A stretch of DNA of 64,000 nucleotides from Crenobacter cavernae (GCF_003355495.1 NZ_CP031337.1:1927001-1991000); one strand, 5' to 3'. Numbered from the stretch's first letter, positions 7,633 through 16,850 are shown. Notes: a model not told the origin generated them from the sequence alone. Translations and numbers: made by a program.

Positions 7633-7893
7633 ATGGACAACCAGCACCGCCAGATCAAGGGCTACCGCGAGCTCAATCAGGAAGAGATCGACCTGATGAA
7701 CGAGATCAAGGCCAAGGGCGAAGAAATGCGCGACCTGATTGACCGTGTCCGCGCTCTTGCCGAACAAGCCCCGGCCGAGCCAGATGCACGCGAGGCCGAT
7801 CACCCGATGTACTGGGTTCGCTATGCCGATGGCTCTTTCCGCTCCGGCCTGATGTACCTGACGCGCGCCGTCGCTCGGCCGACCTCTTTCTAG
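7633..7893 (+). CDS. Acb2/Tad1-like cyclic-nucleotide sponge (anti-CBASS/anti-Thoeris)
   Basis: This 86-aa protein resembles the Acb2/Tad1 family, phage proteins that sequester cyclic nucleotide signals and so block CBASS and Thoeris immunity. The N-terminal hairpin start NQHRQIKGYRELNQEEIDLM and the C-terminal FRSGLMYLTRAVARPTSF match the two conserved ends I recall for Acb2. The middle (PAEPDAREADHPMYWVRYAD) differs from typical members and may alter ligand preference. The ATG at 7633 lies 2 bp after the DUF2303 stop. The match is from memory of family patterns, not a search. Confidence 0.65.
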   Translation: MDNQHRQIKGYRELNQEEIDLMNEIKAKGEEMRDLIDRVRALAEQAPAEPDAREADHPMYWVRYADGSFRSGLMYLTRAVARPTSF

Positions 7894-7979
7894 CCCTACG
7901 CCCGGCTTGCGCCGGGCTCACCGGATAGCCGCTCTTGGGCGGCTGCCCAGTGGGCCTTGCCCTTCACCAGGAGAACACC

Positions 7980-8105
7980 ATGGCAATCGAACTTATCCAC
8001 ATGACCGACGAGGCCGTGCGCGATCTGCGCGCCACCGGCTGGATCATCAAGGCGCCGTACTTCCGCAACGGCGAGCCGGTGTTCGTCGCGGTGAAGCGAG
8101 GCTGA
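7980..8105 (+). CDS. Small hypothetical phage protein, 41 aa
   Basis: A short frame beginning MAIELIHMTDEAVRDL, preceded by CAGGAG with good spacing. It ends 1 bp before the next start. The compact packing and ribosome binding site support it. Function is unknown. Confidence 0.55.
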   Translation: MAIELIHMTDEAVRDLRATGWIIKAPYFRNGEPVFVAVKRG

Positions 8106-8106
8106 C

Positions 8107-8298
8107 ATGAAGTTCGTCATCATCAAAAACTGGCGCAAGTACCACCTCCCGCATGTGATGTGCGGTTATGCGGATCCGACCGATCTGGCGTGCTTCGGCT
8201 CCATCACCGTGACCTTCGGCGATGGCAGCTGGGTTGGCGTCGACAGCCTGGACGACCTGATCGTGACTGACATCAACCCTGACGACATCCCGGAGTAA
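8107..8298 (+). CDS. Small hypothetical phage protein, 63 aa
   Basis: A 63-aa acidic protein starting MKFVIIKNWRKYHLPHVM. No family is recognised. It lies 1 bp after the 41-aa gene and 3 bp before the next gene, so it is part of the same tightly packed early operon. The single cysteine and absence of hydrophobic segments suggest a small soluble protein. Confidence 0.6.
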   Translation: MKFVIIKNWRKYHLPHVMCGYADPTDLACFGSITVTFGDGSWVGVDSLDDLIVTDINPDDIPE

Positions 8299-8301
8299 GC
8301 C

Positions 8302-8706
8302 ATGCGCACCGCTACCCAAACCACCACCACCCTGGTTAAAGCCGCCCAAGCCGTGCTGAACCAGGTAGAGAACGGCGAGCTGTTCGATCAAGCCGAGCCG
8401 GCCATGAGCAACAACGTGAAAGCGCTCGACCAGCTGGCGACCGCCGCCGAAGCCGAGCAAGCCGCAGGTATCGACAACCGCCTGCGCATGAGGGGAATGA
8501 ATTTCTTTGGCGTCGAGCAGGTAACTGCCGAGCCGAAACGCAGCATCGGCAGCAACGGTCAGCCGTTCTGGATGCACATCATCACCTTGTACGGCGGCGA
8601 CGGCTTCGAGATGGAGATCACCGCCTATTACAACGACGTAGCCGAAGCGCAACTGGAGGCTGACTATCAGGCCCGCCAGCAAGAGAGCAAGGAGACCACG
8701 CAGTGA
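8302..8706 (+). CDS. Hypothetical phage protein, 134 aa
   Basis: A 134-aa protein of unknown function. The N-terminal half is Ala/Gln-rich and helical (about residues 1-60); the C-terminal half has a beta-rich stretch, QPFWMHIITLYGGDGFEMEI, and an acidic helical tail. No motif is recognised. Its stop overlaps the start of the 45-aa membrane protein gene by 4 bp (GTGA), so the two are coupled. It belongs to the early operon that starts at 6400. Confidence 0.6.
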   Translation: MRTATQTTTTLVKAAQAVLNQVENGELFDQAEPAMSNNVKALDQLATAAEAEQAAGIDNRLRMRGMNFFGVEQVTAEPKRSIGSNGQPFWMHIITLYGGDGFEMEITAYYNDVAEAQLEADYQARQQESKETTQ

Positions 8707-8840
8707 AGCAAGCCATCCTGATCGGCCTCGCCGACGTTGGCCGCGGCTTCGTTCGCGGCACGCTGGCAACCGCCGCTTTCTTCGGCCTGATCTGGCTGGG
8801 CGACTACATCGCCGAGAGCATCAAGTGGGGGCACTTCTGA
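8703..8840 (+). CDS. Small single-pass membrane protein, 45 aa
   Basis: A 45-aa protein starting with GTG at 8703. Residues about 16-35 (VRGTLATAAFFGLIWLGDYI) form a probable membrane span. It overlaps both neighbours: GTGA with the upstream stop and TGATG with the exonuclease start. Function is unknown; small phage membrane proteins often act in exclusion or envelope modulation, which is only a possibility here. Confidence 0.5.
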   Translation: MKQAILIGLADVGRGFVRGTLATAAFFGLIWLGDYIAESIKWGHF

Positions 8841-9580
8841 TGATTACCGACAACACGCTGCTGATCTCAATCGACCTGGAAACGCTCGGCCAACAGGTGC
8901 CGCGTGCCGCGATCGCCACCATCGGCATGGCCGCGTTCGAGCTGGACGCCCCGGCCGAGCCGGTTGCTACCTGCTACTCCCGTATCGAGCGCGAGAGCGC
9001 GCTGCAGGTCGGCAAGGCCGATCAGGCGACACTCGAATGGTGGGCCAAACAACCCGCCGAGGCCCGTGCTGAGATCGAGGGCGGCGACACCCCGCTGCGC
9101 CCCGCACTGATGAGCCTGCACGAAGCCATCGACGGTATCACCGCCGGCCGCGACCCGAACGAGGTGATCGTTGTCGCCCGTGCCGCGTCGTTCGACTGCG
9201 CGATCATGACCTACCACTATGACCACTTCGGCATGCCCCGGCCGTGGCGCTACTGGCAGGAACGCGACCACCGCAGCCTCGAGGACGGCTACCGCGACGC
9301 GCTCGCACGGCTCGGCCAAGACTCCCCCAGCTACCGCGACACCGCGCCGGTCGCACACCATGCACTGAAGGACGCGATCTCACAGGCCCAATACCTGATC
9401 ACGCTGCGCGCGCTGCTGCATGAAACCGCCCGCGAGCAGGCCGCCCGCCACCGCTTCATCACCGATTGCCTCGACCCCGAGCGCCACGGCTACGCCGTCG
9501 GCCCGTGGGTGCGCGACGACGCGCGCCAGCTGCTGGGCATGGCCCGGGTGGAGACCATCACGAAAGGCGTCACCGCATGA
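8840..9580 (+). CDS. DEDD-type 3'-5' exonuclease (phage ExoVIII/RNase T-like)
   Basis: A 246-aa nuclease-like protein. The N-terminal SIDLETLG carries the DxE pair of motif ExoI, an Asp follows in AASFDCAIM (ExoII-like), and HHALKDAISQA resembles ExoIII (HxAxxDA). This pattern fits the phage 3'-5' exoribonuclease VIII-like family. It probably acts on nucleic acid ends during early phage infection. The ATG at 8840 is chosen over an upstream GTG at 8825 because it overlaps the preceding stop as TGATG and the conserved domain begins at once. The last 4 bp overlap the next gene. Confidence 0.75.
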   Translation: MITDNTLLISIDLETLGQQVPRAAIATIGMAAFELDAPAEPVATCYSRIERESALQVGKADQATLEWWAKQPAEARAEIEGGDTPLRPALMSLHEAIDGITAGRDPNEVIVVARAASFDCAIMTYHYDHFGMPRPWRYWQERDHRSLEDGYRDALARLGQDSPSYRDTAPVAHHALKDAISQAQYLITLRALLHETAREQAARHRFITDCLDPERHGYAVGPWVRDDARQLLGMARVETITKGVTA

Positions 9581-9789
9581 CCGACTTCTACGACCTCGGC
9601 CACAAACACGCCCACGCCGGCCAGCAACCCGTCGAAGAACACCGCGACCAGCCGTACTACATGCACGGCTGGAATGACGGACGCCGCGACTATGACCTGT
9701 ACCGCGCCTACCTGGAGGATGGCCATAGCCGCTACGCGGCGGCCGTGATGGCCGGTATGCGCGATCCCGATGAGGCATGTCATGACTGA
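9577..9789 (+). CDS. Small hypothetical phage protein, 70 aa
   Basis: A 70-aa protein rich in His, Tyr and Asp, starting MTDFYDLGHKHAHAGQQP. It begins with an ATGA overlap on the exonuclease stop and overlaps the following gene by 8 bp. The segment YMHGWNDGRRDYDLYRAYLE is likely helical. No family is recognised; the overlaps are the evidence for translation. Confidence 0.55.
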   Translation: MTDFYDLGHKHAHAGQQPVEEHRDQPYYMHGWNDGRRDYDLYRAYLEDGHSRYAAAVMAGMRDPDEACHD

Positions 9790-10339
9790 CAAAAAGCAAC
9801 TCGCGCTTGAACTGGCGCGCAAACACGCGGCCCTGAAGCCGCAGAGCTATTACGCCGAACCGTTCCAGCCGCACGACTGGGTGATCGACGCGATCGCCGA
9901 GGCGCTGACCGTCGCGGTGCCGGCTGGCTACGCCATTCTGCCCCGGCGCCTGACCGCTGAGATCGGCGCCAAGACCCTGCTGTCTGGCGTGTTCTGTGAA
10001 GAGATTGAGCAGACCTGCAGCGCTTGCGATTTCGACGAGCCGCAGGACGACTGCGAGGTGTGCGGCGGCGAAGTGCGGTACGTACAGCAAGTCCCCGTCA
10101 CCTGGTCGACGATCAAGGAGATTTGGACAGCCGCCGCAGATGACTTCGCATTGGCGGAAAAGCCAATTGACAGCCAGCAAGCCGCTGCCGCGACGGATGA
10201 GACTTTCGAGCTGCTGCGCATATTCCAGACATGGCTTGGCGCCAGCCGCGACCAGTGCGACGAGACCGGCAAGCAGCTGTGGGACCGCATCGTGGTGGCT
10301 CTCTCCGCGGTGCCGAAGCGAGAAAGGATTGCCGCATGA
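9782..10339 (+). CDS. Hypothetical phage protein with Cys4 zinc-finger-like motif
   Basis: A protein of about 185 aa with a compact zinc-knuckle pattern: CSACDFDEPQDDCEVCGG holds two CxxC pairs, near residues 80-97. This suggests DNA or protein binding; nothing else is recognisable. The ATG at 9782 is used; an in-frame ATG at 9770 would add four residues. The stop overlaps the next start by 4 bp (ATGA). It lies in the distal part of the early operon. Confidence 0.6.
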   Translation: MTDKKQLALELARKHAALKPQSYYAEPFQPHDWVIDAIAEALTVAVPAGYAILPRRLTAEIGAKTLLSGVFCEEIEQTCSACDFDEPQDDCEVCGGEVRYVQQVPVTWSTIKEIWTAAADDFALAEKPIDSQQAAAATDETFELLRIFQTWLGASRDQCDETGKQLWDRIVVALSAVPKRERIAA

Positions 10340-10818
10340 ACCGCACCCAACGCCGCAGCGCCGCGCGCACAAAGCCGGCCATGCCCCCGCGGCGCCGCTA
10401 CACCGGCCCGAACCGGCCGACGTTGGCCGAGGTGCACCAGGTGTTCGCTCCGATCGACTGGATGTTCGATGAGATGCGCCAAGGTGAAGTCAGCGAGATG
10501 AGTGGCGTCGCAGCGATGCGCGATGTCGAAAGGAACTGGTATCAGATCGGCCCGGCGCTGGCCGGCTGGATCGACTGCTGGCAGCGACTCGACCGTCGCT
10601 TCTCGCTGGGTCTGGACCTCACGCCGCTTTGCGAGCTCGGACGAAAGCTCGACGACGGCGAGCTCATGACAATGGCGGAGATCGACGCGGCCTACGCCGT
10701 CATCAACCGCTGTCGCGAGCTCTACCGCCAGATGGACGTGTACGAAGTGAAAACCGTGGTCAGGACGACCGAGATTGTGATCGCGCTGGAAGAAGCCGGC
10801 GCCAGGATGAAGGGCTAA
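10336..10818 (+). CDS. Hypothetical phage protein, 160 aa
   Basis: A 160-aa protein of unknown function. The N-terminal 30 residues are basic (MNRTQRRSAARTKPAMPPRR), suggesting nucleic-acid contact; the remainder is predicted to be helical. It is coupled to the upstream gene by a 4-bp overlap and followed after 3 bp by the AlpA-like gene. Start 10336 is chosen on that overlap; the longer upstream open frame is ignored. Confidence 0.55.
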   Translation: MNRTQRRSAARTKPAMPPRRRYTGPNRPTLAEVHQVFAPIDWMFDEMRQGEVSEMSGVAAMRDVERNWYQIGPALAGWIDCWQRLDRRFSLGLDLTPLCELGRKLDDGELMTMAEIDAAYAVINRCRELYRQMDVYEVKTVVRTTEIVIALEEAGARMKG

Positions 10819-10821
10819 GAA

Positions 10822-11076
10822 ATGGACATGAAACGCACCATCCGGCGCGACGAGCTGCGCAAAATGGTCCCCATGTCGGACTCGACGATTTACCGGCTGG
10901 AGCAGCGAGGGGATTTTCCGAAGCGCTTCGCCCTGACGTCTCGTTGCGTGGTTTGGGATCTGGCCGAGGTCGAGGCATGGATCGAGGCCCGCAAGGGGGC
11001 ATCGAACGACGTCGAGAAGGCGCCGGCACCGGACGTGCGCCAGCGCAAATCCCGTCCGGTCAGAGACGCGGCATGA
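10822..11076 (+). CDS. AlpA-family DNA-binding protein (possible excisionase)
   Basis: An 84-aa protein with a winged helix-turn-helix of the AlpA/MerR-like phage family: LRKMVPMSDSTIYRLEQRGD, FPKRF, then VVWDLAEVEAWIEARK. Such proteins regulate integrase genes or act as recombination directionality factors. Its place near the integrase, at the end of the early operon, supports a role in prophage excision. The C-terminal 25 residues are basic and probably flexible. The family call is secure, the excisionase role inferred. Confidence 0.85.
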   Translation: MDMKRTIRRDELRKMVPMSDSTIYRLEQRGDFPKRFALTSRCVVWDLAEVEAWIEARKGASNDVEKAPAPDVRQRKSRPVRDAA

Positions 11077-11165
11077 TCACGCCGGTGGGTAGTGGCAGGC
11101 GCTTGCACGAACCTTCTACGCCCCTCGTGCGTCTATTGCCCTGTGAACTTGCGAGAGAATATGCC

Positions 11166-11774
11166 ATGTGCGCTATCGACCCGAAAATTCAGATGCACTT
11201 CTTTGGCACGGGGATGCAGTACTACATTGCTGCCCGTGCCGCCTCCATAGGCCAGTTGATGCCGGTCGCCGGCAACCTGTTTCATCACGCGGTGGAGATG
11301 CTGCTGAAGGGGGATCTAACCAGGGCGATTTCTCCTCGTGAACTTGCTCAGAAGCCGTACAGCCACTCCCTCGTCAATGCGTGGAACAAGTTCAAGGAAA
11401 TAAATCTCGACGAGGACCTGTCCGGCTTCGACCAAATAATCGAGGCCCTCCACCGCTTCGAGGTAATCCGTTACCCCGACAAAATGCTCATCGAGGGGGC
11501 GGGGATAGCTCTTGTGTGGGGCGCCGGGGAGCCGCCCCCAGTCGCACAGATACTAGATGAGGAGACTCAGGAGGAGCACAAGATATCGCCCGAATACGTG
11601 CTGAACGTGGGCAAGGTGGATGCACTCATCGCGCGGCTGTTCAAAGTCTGCTCCATTAACCCGCCGACGTACTACCGGCCGGGTCCGAACTCCGAGGTTG
11701 ACCGGTTTCTGCAGCATCAGAACAGCGAGTATGATTTCTGGGTGCCGTCATCACCAACTTCCCCGCAGGAGTGA
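11166..11774 (+). CDS. Hypothetical prophage cargo protein
   Basis: A protein of about 202 aa starting MCAIDPKIQMHFFGTGMQYY. The segment NLFHHAVEMLLKGDL and the helical character suggest a HEPN-like bundle, but no RxxxxH ribonuclease motif is seen, so this is only a resemblance. An alternative start at 11073, overlapping the AlpA stop (ATGA), would add 31 residues; 11166 is preferred because the conserved-looking domain begins there and GAGAG precedes it. It sits between the AlpA-like gene and the integrase, convergent with the integrase, where accessory genes often accumulate. Confidence 0.5.
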   Translation: MCAIDPKIQMHFFGTGMQYYIAARAASIGQLMPVAGNLFHHAVEMLLKGDLTRAISPRELAQKPYSHSLVNAWNKFKEINLDEDLSGFDQIIEALHRFEVIRYPDKMLIEGAGIALVWGAGEPPPVAQILDEETQEEHKISPEYVLNVGKVDALIARLFKVCSINPPTYYRPGPNSEVDRFLQHQNSEYDFWVPSSPTSPQE

Positions 11775-11823
11775 CCGTATTCCCTGTCACTTGTCGCTGT
11801 CCACCCCGTAGAAGCAGGGGCAG

Positions 11824-13071
11824 TCAAGCCTTCGGCTTGGCACCGGCGCCGGCGATCCAGCCATCTACCATATCCGCCCACTGCTGCAGCATGTCGCGGC
11901 GCTGCTCGGCGTACTCCGCCTTGTTGTAAACCGCCCTCACGCCGCGCTGTTCGTGCGCCAGGCACTTCTCGATCCAGTCGCTGCTGAATCCTGCCTCGTG
12001 CAGCAGCGTTGACGCCGTCCGGCGCAGATCGTGTACTGTAAAATCTTCTAGCGGCAATCCTTCCTTTTTCGCCCGTTCTACCGTCACGTCGATCACGCGG
12101 TTCAGCGTCGCGTTCGACATCCCCTTGTCCGCCTCATAGCGCGACGGCAGCAGGTAGTTCGAGCCGCCGGCGCAGGTCTTGAGCGCCACCATGATGTCGA
12201 ATGCCTGCTGCGATAGGTAGACGTTGTGCGGCCGGCGCGCCTTCATCCGTTCAGCCGGAATCGTCCACACCGAGTCGGTGAAGTTTACCTCGGGCCAGGT
12301 CGCGAGCAGCAGCTCGCCCTTGCGAACCATCGTCAGTAGCACCAGGCGCAGCGCCAGCTTGATGGTAGGCAGCGTGCCGACGTGCTCGAGCTGCGAGAAG
12401 AAGATGCGGATTTCGTCCGGGGAGAGCGCGCGATCCTTCGGCTTGAAGACGGCGATCGACGACGCGCTGACCTCGTCGGCCGGGTTCGGCACCTTCTGGC
12501 CGCGCTCGATGGCGAAGCGGTAAATCTGCCCGATCACTTCGCGCGCGTGCACGGCCGTCGCCGGCGCTCCGCGATCCTTGATCTTGTCGCACAGCGCGCG
12601 CAGGTCTTCCGCGGTGATCTCGGCCAGCAGCCGGTTCTTGAAGACGGGGAGGATGTCGCGGTCGAGAATGCTCTCGCGCATGGCCTTGGTGCTCTCGGCC
12701 ATGCGGTAATCCTTGAGCCACCTGACGGTAAATTCGCCGAAGGTCTTCGCCTCGCGGATTTGCTGTTTACCGCGCTGCTTCTGCCTGGCAGGCGACGTAC
12801 CCTGCGCGATCGCCTTCTTCGCCTCCATGCACTTCTCGCGCGCCTCGGCCAACGTCAAGCCCGCCGGGCCGTAGCGGCCGATAGTCAGCGTCTCCCTGCG
12901 CCCATTTAGCCTGTAATCCAGCCTGAAGGTGACGGTACCCGCAGGCGATACCGCCACGTATAGACCGTCGCGGTCCGCGACCTTGTACAGCTTCTCTTGT
13001 GACTTGAGGTTCTTCAGCTTGGTGTCTGTCAGCACGTATACCGTCTTCCGAAAGCGTGGTTTTACCGTCAT
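11824..13071 (-). CDS. P4-type tyrosine integrase
   Basis: A 415-aa site-specific recombinase. An N-terminal DUF4102 arm-binding domain (KVADRDGLYVAVSPAG, about residues 29-44) is followed by a SAM-like core-binding domain (TFGEFTVRWLKDY) and the catalytic domain. Catalytic residues are visible: Arg in MVRKGEL, HDLRR, the His of LAHEQ and the tyrosine of AVYNKAEY. It mediates prophage integration and excision. It is transcribed away from guaA with the attachment region presumably in the 260-bp gap behind its start. One copy of the TTGGCCGAG word lies in the gene (12844-12853). Confidence 0.95.
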   Translation of the reverse strand: MTVKPRFRKTVYVLTDTKLKNLKSQEKLYKVADRDGLYVAVSPAGTVTFRLDYRLNGRRETLTIGRYGPAGLTLAEAREKCMEAKKAIAQGTSPARQKQRGKQQIREAKTFGEFTVRWLKDYRMAESTKAMRESILDRDILPVFKNRLLAEITAEDLRALCDKIKDRGAPATAVHAREVIGQIYRFAIERGQKVPNPADEVSASSIAVFKPKDRALSPDEIRIFFSQLEHVGTLPTIKLALRLVLLTMVRKGELLLATWPEVNFTDSVWTIPAERMKARRPHNVYLSQQAFDIMVALKTCAGGSNYLLPSRYEADKGMSNATLNRVIDVTVERAKKEGLPLEDFTVHDLRRTASTLLHEAGFSSDWIEKCLAHEQRGVRAVYNKAEYAEQRRDMLQQWADMVDGWIAGAGAKPKA

Positions 13072-13235
13072 CGACCATGGTGACGTAAATTGGTCTTAAA
13101 GCCGCGCCAATGCTGGATTCGTGCTGAATTTTTACCGTCATGCTTCGCTTGGTGTGTTGACGGTATGGCATTGGTCGTCGATGAGTCGGATAAAAAATAC
13201 CGACTAGAATACCGGTAAAAAAAGTGGCTTTCAAT

Positions 13236-13326
13236 GAATAGGCGTGAATAGACAGGCAAACAAAAACCCAGCAAAGACAGGCGTCTCGCTGGGTTTTTGA
13301 ATAGTCGTGAAAGGCTAGGAATAGAC
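13236..13326. repeat. Direct repeats between integrase and guaA (possible arm/attachment sites)
   Basis: GAATAG-K-CGTGAA occurs at 13236-13248 and 13299-13311, and GAATAGAC at 13246-13253 and 13319-13326, so a composite unit is repeated either side of the guaA terminator. TTTACCGTCAT also occurs twice nearer the integrase (about 13060 and 13130). Such repeats beside an integrase start suggest arm-type binding sites. The core attachment sequence cannot be fixed without the other prophage end. Confidence 0.4.
13262..13298. terminator. guaA terminator
   Basis: AAAAACCCAGC pairs with GCTGGGTTTTT around a 15-base loop. On the minus strand it ends in a T run 35 bp after the guaA stop. It is symmetrical and could also block readthrough from the prophage side. 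Confidence 0.75.
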
Positions 13327-13332
13327 GTTAGA

Positions 13333-14904
<1,572 letters not shown>

Positions 14905-14937
14905 GTCTTTACCTTTTGAGACGGCCGTGCCGGCCGG

Positions 14938-15288
14938 CTATTGCGAATCGTGGGGCGGAGCGAGGCGGCGGCGCCTGCCGCGCGACGGGATGCGGGTGCT
15001 CTGCGCGATCAGCATCAGAATGCCGGCGAGCACCATGCCGAGCGAGAACACGTGGCTGAAGCGCAGACCGTAGCGGTCGTTTAGAAAAACCGCAGCGCCG
15101 GCGTAGATCAACAGCGGCGCGCTGACGAGCGAGCCCTTGTTGAGCCCGTCGAGCAGGAACAGGCCGACGCCGGCGGTGGCCAAGAGCAGCGCGAGCACGG
15201 TCGACGTGTCGGGCAACAGCGCGGTGCTCTTGAGGAACCACAAGGAGCCGAGCGTGATCAGCACGATGGGCCAGGAAGCGTTCTTCAT
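14938..15288 (-). CDS. Small inner-membrane protein with four predicted spans
   Basis: A 116-aa membrane protein of unknown function. Four hydrophobic segments are visible (about residues 6-22, 27-45, 52-70 and 80-97), ending in a basic tail (RIPSRGRRRRLAPP). The layout resembles LiaF/DUF5668-like small membrane proteins, but this is weak. The ATG at 15288 is used; a TTG at 15297 overlapping the smpB stop is an alternative, and neither has a good ribosome binding site. It lies directly after smpB and may be co-transcribed with it. Confidence 0.65.
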   Translation of the reverse strand: MKNASWPIVLITLGSLWFLKSTALLPDTSTVLALLLATAGVGLFLLDGLNKGSLVSAPLLIYAGAAVFLNDRYGLRFSHVFSLGMVLAGILMLIAQSTRIPSRGRRRRLAPPHDSQ

Positions 15289-15293
15289 CGTCC

Positions 15294-15740
15294 TCAACCC
15301 CTGTCGCGCAGATAGCGCTGCTTCTCGCGGTCGAGCTCGCGCTCCTTGGTGCTGTCGCGCTTGTCGTGCTGCTTCTTGCCCTTGGCCAGGCCGATATCGC
15401 TCTTGATGCGGCCCTTGGTGTAGTGCAGGTTGAGCGCGACCAGTGTGTAGCCGGCGCGTTCGACCTTGCCGATCAGCTTGTTGATCTCGGACTGGTTCAA
15501 CAGCAGCTTGCGCGGCCGTGTCGGGTCGGGGTGAACGTGGGTGGAGGCCGAAGTCAGCGGGGTGATGTGGCAGCCGATCAGCCAGAACGCGCCGTTCTTC
15601 CAGTTGACGTAGCTTTCCTTCAGCTGGATGCGCCCGGCTCGGATCGATTTGACCTCCCAGCCTTCCAGCACCAGGCCGGCCTCGAAACGCTCTTCGATGA
15701 AGTAGTCGTGAAAGGCTTTGCGGTTGTCCGTGATGCTCAT
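15294..15740 (-). CDS. smpB: SsrA-binding protein SmpB
   Basis: SmpB (148 aa) binds tmRNA and delivers it to stalled ribosomes for trans-translation. The conserved segments are present: RKAFHDYFIEERFEAGLVL, EVKSIRAGRIQLKESYV, and the basic C-terminal tail rich in Lys/Arg (KGKKQHDKRDSTKERELDR) that enters the mRNA channel. Length is typical. It diverges from ratA, a common arrangement in proteobacteria. The 290-bp gap between them holds no convincing gene. Confidence 0.97.
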   Translation of the reverse strand: MSITDNRKAFHDYFIEERFEAGLVLEGWEVKSIRAGRIQLKESYVNWKNGAFWLIGCHITPLTSASTHVHPDPTRPRKLLLNQSEINKLIGKVERAGYTLVALNLHYTKGRIKSDIGLAKGKKQHDKRDSTKERELDREKQRYLRDRG

Positions 15741-16031
15741 GGGGTCGGGTACGGGTTCCGGAGAATCCGCAATTGTAGCAAATTCGCGGCGCTAGCCAAA
15801 GTTGCCAGCCAATTCAGGCGCTTGCCGACGCGGTTTCGCGGCGGGCGGTTTCGCGGCTTCTTGGGCGGCCGCATCGTGTGTCGCAACCCGTTCGACGGCG
15901 ACGACAGGATGGTCATGAACAGCAGGGTGGGAAGGGGCAATGTCATCGTCGAAGGGCGGAGGGAAAGGGGGCTCAGCCTTGGCTGGCCTGCTCCATTCGG
16001 GTATGTTAGCGACTTTGTCCGACGCCTTACC

Positions 16032-16469
16032 ATGCCTGTAGTCGAGAAAAACGTTCTCGTGGCGCACTCGCCCGAGCAGATGTTCCGCCTCGTCGACGAC
16101 GTCGAGCACTATGCGCGTTTCCTGCCCTGGTGCAGCAAGGCCGAGGTGCACGGCCGCGACGGCCGCCAGCTGGTCGCCAGCCTGCACATCGACTACCTGA
16201 AGATCCGCCAGCACTTCACCACCCGCAACACCAACGAGCCGCACAGCGCCATCACGATGGAACTGGTCGAGGGACCGTTCCGGCACCTGGAAGGGCGCTG
16301 GCACTTCCACGCGCTCGGCGATATCGGCTGCAAGGTCGAATTCACGCTGCGTTACGAGTTCTCGAGCAAGATCCTGGAGAAGCTCATCGGCCCGGTGTTC
16401 GGCCACATCTCGGGCACGCTGGTCGATGCCTTCATCCGCGAGGCGGACAAGGTCTACGGCGATGACTGA
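16032..16469 (+). CDS. ratA: RatA/COQ10-like START-domain protein
   Basis: A 145-aa protein of the RatA family, a START/SRPBCC fold. E. coli RatA was described as a toxin that blocks 70S ribosome association, while homologues act as coenzyme Q chaperones (COQ10-like); which applies here is unknown. The start MPVVEKNVLVAHSPEQMF and the FLPWCSKAEV segment are typical. The ATG at 16032 is used because the upstream extension of the frame has no family resemblance. It overlaps ratB by 8 bp and diverges from smpB. Confidence 0.92.
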   Translation: MPVVEKNVLVAHSPEQMFRLVDDVEHYARFLPWCSKAEVHGRDGRQLVASLHIDYLKIRQHFTTRNTNEPHSAITMELVEGPFRHLEGRWHFHALGDIGCKVEFTLRYEFSSKILEKLIGPVFGHISGTLVDAFIREADKVYGDD

Positions 16470-16791
16470 CAAGCCCGGTGCCTCTATCGACGTCGAGGTC
16501 GCGTACGCTCGCCCCGGCAAGCAGGCAATCGTCAAGCTGGCGGTCGCCGCCGGCACGAGCGCCGAAGCGGCGGTGCGGGCCTCGGCCATCGCAGAGCAGT
16601 TTCCCGAGATCGAGCTGAACGACCTCAGGCTCGGCGTGTTCGGCAAGGCGGTGCGCGCCGATACCGTGCTGCGCGCGCACGACCGCGTCGAGATCTACCG
16701 TCCGCTCTTGGCCGACCCGAAGGCCGTGCGACGACAGCGCGCCGAGGCCGGTCGCGCGGTGAAGAAGGGCGGCGGCGTGGCCGACGCCTGA
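16462..16791 (+). CDS. ratB: RatB/RnfH family ubiquitin-like protein
   Basis: A 109-aa protein of the RnfH/RatB family, a beta-grasp (ubiquitin-like) fold often encoded next to ratA. The family signatures are IDVEVAYARPGKQAI near the start and LRAHDRVEIYRPLLADPKAV near the end. It has been suggested to be an antitoxin to RatA, but that is not well established. Its start lies within the last codons of ratA (8-bp overlap), so translation is coupled. The C-terminal tail is short and basic. Confidence 0.9.
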   Translation: MTDKPGASIDVEVAYARPGKQAIVKLAVAAGTSAEAAVRASAIAEQFPEIELNDLRLGVFGKAVRADTVLRAHDRVEIYRPLLADPKAVRRQRAEAGRAVKKGGGVADA

Positions 16792-16810
16792 TCCGCACGT
16801 CCGTCGATCA

Positions 16811-16850
16811 AAGCTTGGCCGAGCCCCGGGGCTCGGCCAAGTTTTTTTCG
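16811..16850. terminator. Bidirectional terminator made of inverted TTGGCCGAG words
   Basis: CTTGGCCGAGCCCC and GGGGCTCGGCCAAG form a perfect 14-bp stem with almost no loop, followed by a T run (GTTTTTTTC). It separates the convergent ratB and diguanylate cyclase genes. Both arms are copies of the repeated genomic word. Confidence 0.85.

Larger units (their letters stand above)
1..13326. mobile_element. Prophage, integrase-proximal part (continues left of window)
   Basis: A P4-type integrase, AlpA-like protein, DUF2303 protein, CI-like repressor, YdaS/Cro-like and YdaT-like regulators and a primase-helicase are arranged as in the early region of a lambdoid prophage. The integrase lies next to the 3' end of guaA, a known insertion hotspot for genomic islands and phages. 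No head, tail or lysis genes are visible, so these are presumed to lie left of position 1, where a further minus-strand gene is cut by the window edge. The right boundary is placed in the guaA-integrase gap and is approximate. The other attachment site is outside the window. Confidence 0.85.

Noticed and set aside
10071..10079. AAGTGCGGT, the Pasteurellaceae uptake word
   Set aside because: Only one copy was noticed, as expected by chance, and the organism is not of that family.
15741..16031. Possible small Pro-rich minus-strand gene between smpB and ratA
   Set aside because: The Pro/Ala-rich frame has no start codon within the gap and is continuous with a shadow frame of ratA.
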